6,965 bases of DNA from Pseudomonadota bacterium (GTDB lineage Bacteria > Pseudomonadota > Alphaproteobacteria > Rhizobiales > Rhizobiaceae), in the NCBI GenBank assembly GCA_023393575.1, contig JAEWKX010000355.1:1-6965 (forward strand), in the 5' to 3' direction. The position numbers and the translations under genes were made by a program. Position 1 is the first letter of the stretch, and every line of letters starts with the position of its first letter. Of this stretch, positions 4,973 to 6,965 are shown piece after piece. The notes beneath the pieces were generated by a model, which saw only the letters and a program-made list of their open reading frames with translations, made no database searches and was not told the DNA's origin.

Positions 4973-6965
4973 TCAGGCGCGCCGCATCACCACCAGGGTC
5001 CTGCCTTTTAGATCGAAATCCTGATTTTGCTCGACATCCACCCCATGGAGGGATGGATTATCCGTGGTAAGTTCCATCACCCAACGGCCTTCCCCCATCG
5101 GGGGAATGTGGAACGGAACCGTCCCTTCGAACGGGTTGAACAACACGAGGACGTTCGACCACGCCTCGTTCTCGTTCTCCAGATCCGCACGGCGGAGATT
5201 GAGGCCGAGGGTCGTTCCCTCCTGCCACTGTTCCGGCAGTTGTTCGCCGCCCCCGGCATTGAACCAGCGGACCTCCATGCCGTCGCGCCAGTTCTCCCGC
5301 CGGAAGATCGGCTGCGCCTTCCTCAGCGCAATGATCTGGCGGGTGAACTCCCGCAGTTGGTCGTTGCTGTCGGGCAGGTCTTCCCACTGGACCCAGGAGA
5401 TCTCGCTGTCCTGGCAATAGCCGTTGTTGTTGCCCATCTGGCTGCGGCCGAACTCGTCGCCGGCGAGCAGCATCGGCGTTCCGTGCGACAGGAAGAGCGT
5501 CGCAAGGAAGTTGCGCTTCTGGCGTTCGCGGACGTCGTTGATGGCCCCGTCGTCCGTCGGGCCTTCCGCACCGTAGTTGAAGCTGCGGTTGTCATTGTGA
5601 CCGTCGTTGTTGTCCTCGCCGTTCGCCTCGTTGTGCTTTTCGTTGTAGGAGACGAGGTCGTTGAGGGTAAAGCCGTCATGGGCGGCGATGAAATTGACGC
5701 TTGCCCAGGGACGGCGGCCACGCAGGTCGTAGATGTCGCCGGAGCCCAACAGACGGGCGGCGAAGTCGGTCGAGACGTTGACGCCCATCCAGTACTCGCG
5801 AACGGTATCCCTGTACTTGTCGTTCCACTCCGCCCATCCGGGGGGAAAGCCGCCGACCTGGTATCCGCCCGGACCGATGTCCCAGGGCTCGCCGATCAGC
5901 TTGACCTTCGAAAGCACGGGATCCTGCGTTACGGCGTCGAAGAAGCCGCCCCGCTCGTCAAAACCCGCCGGCTCCCGCCCGAGGATCGTGCCGAGGTCGA
6001 AGCGGAAACCGTCGACATGCATGTGCTGCACCCAGTAGCGCAGCGAATCCATGATCATCTGCAGGACCCGCGGATGCGATGTGTTGACCGTGTTTCCGGT
6101 GCCGGTGTCGTTGATGTAGTACCGGTGCTGGTCGGGCATGGTCCTGTAGTAGGAGAAGTTGTCGATCCCCTTGAAGGAAAGGGTCGGGCCGAGTTCGTTG
6201 CCCTCGGCGGTATGGTTGTAGACGACGTCGAGGATCACCTCGATCCCCGCGTCATGGAAATTGCGGACCATCTCCCGGAAACCCTCCAGACCGCGCGGCC
6301 CGTAGTAGCGGGGAGCGGGTGCGAAGAATCCGAGCGTGTTGTAGCCCCAGAAGTTGTGCAGCCCCTTGTCCAGCAGATGCTGGTCGTCCGGGAAGTAATG
6401 GACGGGCATCAACTCAACGGACGTGATGCCGAGGCTCTTGATGTAGTCGACGCTGGCCTTGTGGCCCATCCCCTCGAAGGTTCCCCGCAACTCCTGCGGG
6501 ATCGCCGGATTGAGCTGCGTGAAGCCCTTCACGTGCGTTTCATAGACGATTGCCGAGGGCCAGGAGATGTCGGGCCGGGTCGCATCGTGCCAGTCGAAGC
6601 CGTTCGGATCAGTGACCCGGCACTTCGGCATGAACGGCGCGCTGTCGCGCTCATCGAAAGTGAGGTCCTTGTCCTCGTGCAGCAGATCATAGGCGAAATG
6701 CGCTTCGTTCCAGTTCACGTCTCCTATCAACTCCCGGGCGTAGGGATCGATCACCAGCTTGTTCGGATTGAATCTGTGGCCGTTCTCCGGATCGAACGGG
6801 CCGTGAACACGATAGCCGTATAGCGCGCCCGGCTTCAGGCCGGGGACGTACCCGTGCCAGATCTCATGCGTATATTCGGGAAGCTCGAGTCGCGCGATCT
6901 CGGTGGCGCCGGGGCTGTCGAAGAGGCATAGCTCCACCCTTTCCGCATGAGCGGAGGAGATCGCG
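4973..6965 (-). CDS. glgX: Glycogen debranching enzyme GlgX (5' end outside window)
   Basis: GlgX is a GH13 isoamylase-type enzyme that hydrolyses alpha-1,6 branches of phosphorylase-trimmed glycogen. The frame stays open to the right edge: upstream of the GTG at 6937 it continues as AISSAHAER before VELCLFD, which matches the conserved CBM48 opening (FSAHAERVELCLFD-like). So 6937 is not the start and roughly 20-30 residues are missing. Counting from 6937, CBM48 covers about 1-110, then the GH13 barrel: DVVYNH (237-242); DGFRFDL with nucleophile Asp314; IGEPWD with acid/base Glu350; AAHDGF with Asp421. GEDNNDGHNDNRS (about 441-453) and AGDEFGRSQMGNNNGYCQDS follow, both typical of GlgX/isoamylases. 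The stop TGA is at 4975-4973. No frameshift or missing catalytic residue is seen. Its promoter is outside the window. Confidence 0.96.
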   Translation of the reverse strand, partial: AISSAHAERVELCLFDSPGATEIARLELPEYTHEIWHGYVPGLKPGALYGYRVHGPFDPENGHRFNPNKLVIDPYARELIGDVNWNEAHFAYDLLHEDKDLTFDERDSAPFMPKCRVTDPNGFDWHDATRPDISWPSAIVYETHVKGFTQLNPAIPQELRGTFEGMGHKASVDYIKSLGITSVELMPVHYFPDDQHLLDKGLHNFWGYNTLGFFAPAPRYYGPRGLEGFREMVRNFHDAGIEVILDVVYNHTAEGNELGPTLSFKGIDNFSYYRTMPDQHRYYINDTGTGNTVNTSHPRVLQMIMDSLRYWVQHMHVDGFRFDLGTILGREPAGFDERGGFFDAVTQDPVLSKVKLIGEPWDIGPGGYQVGGFPPGWAEWNDKYRDTVREYWMGVNVSTDFAARLLGSGDIYDLRGRRPWASVNFIAAHDGFTLNDLVSYNEKHNEANGEDNNDGHNDNRSFNYGAEGPTDDGAINDVRERQKRNFLATLFLSHGTPMLLAGDEFGRSQMGNNNGYCQDSEISWVQWEDLPDSNDQLREFTRQIIALRKAQPIFRRENWRDGMEVRWFNAGGGEQLPEQWQEGTTLGLNLRRADLENENEAWSNVLVLFNPFEGTVPFHIPPMGEGRWVMELTTDNPSLHGVDVEQNQDFDLKGRTLVVMRRA

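Noticed and set aside
5108..5133. GGAAC inside glgX (antisense) resembling a stress promoter
   Set aside because: No CGTT-like box at 16-17 nt and no gene downstream on that strand; chance occurrence in coding sequence.
5027..6823. Long plus-strand open frame (598 residues) opposite glgX
   Set aside because: GlgX on the minus strand has all GH13 catalytic motifs; the opposite frame is Val/Asp/Glu-rich without domain signatures and is a codon-bias shadow.

Overview
The window looks like an accessory region of an alphaproteobacterium of the order Hyphomicrobiales, most likely Rhizobium/Sinorhizobium-like. The DNA is GC-rich. It carries small proteins of families common in rhizobia (a protein ending in a 'DTFPASDP' motif, a NepR-like protein, DUF892, DUF2188, DUF2934 and BON). 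At least six of its transcription units are preceded by GGAAC-N16/17-(C/G/A)(G/A)TT, the promoter form used by the alphaproteobacterial general stress sigma factor EcfG (RpoE2 in Sinorhizobium). The genus is inferred from family composition and promoter type, not from an alignment.

Layout, left to right: the 3' end of a small acidic protein gene (1-140); a 66-residue NepR-like (anti-sigma EcfG) gene (278-478); a cysteine hydrolase of the isochorismatase family (673-1257); a BON-domain protein (1321-1713) with a one-helix membrane protein directly after it (1736-1918); a DUF892/YciE-type ferritin-like protein (1993-2490) closed by a strong hairpin terminator; a DUF2188-like small protein on the minus strand (2549-2773); a DUF2934 small protein on the plus strand (2910-3167), divergent from it; a glycogen synthase glgA (3327-4895); and, convergent with glgA, a glycogen debranching enzyme glgX on the minus strand (4973 to beyond the right edge).

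The main theme is regulation. EcfG-type promoters are seen before the hydrolase, the BON/membrane pair, DUF892, DUF2188, DUF2934 and glgA, each 25-42 nt upstream of a start codon with a good Shine-Dalgarno sequence. The promoters also correct four starts: the longest ORFs of the hydrolase, DUF2188, DUF2934 and glgA all begin upstream of or inside their promoters, so the real proteins are shorter. The segment therefore looks like a compact general-stress island combining small stress proteins, a ferritin-like protein, a hydrolase and a stress-inducible glycogen synthase, with a NepR-like regulator at its left edge. The glgA and glgX products act on the same polymer: GlgA extends alpha-1,4-glucan from ADP-glucose, and GlgX removes alpha-1,6 branches from phosphorylase-limited glycogen. 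No tRNA, rRNA, IS element, CRISPR array or phage gene was seen, and no stretch longer than 300 bases lacks a gene.
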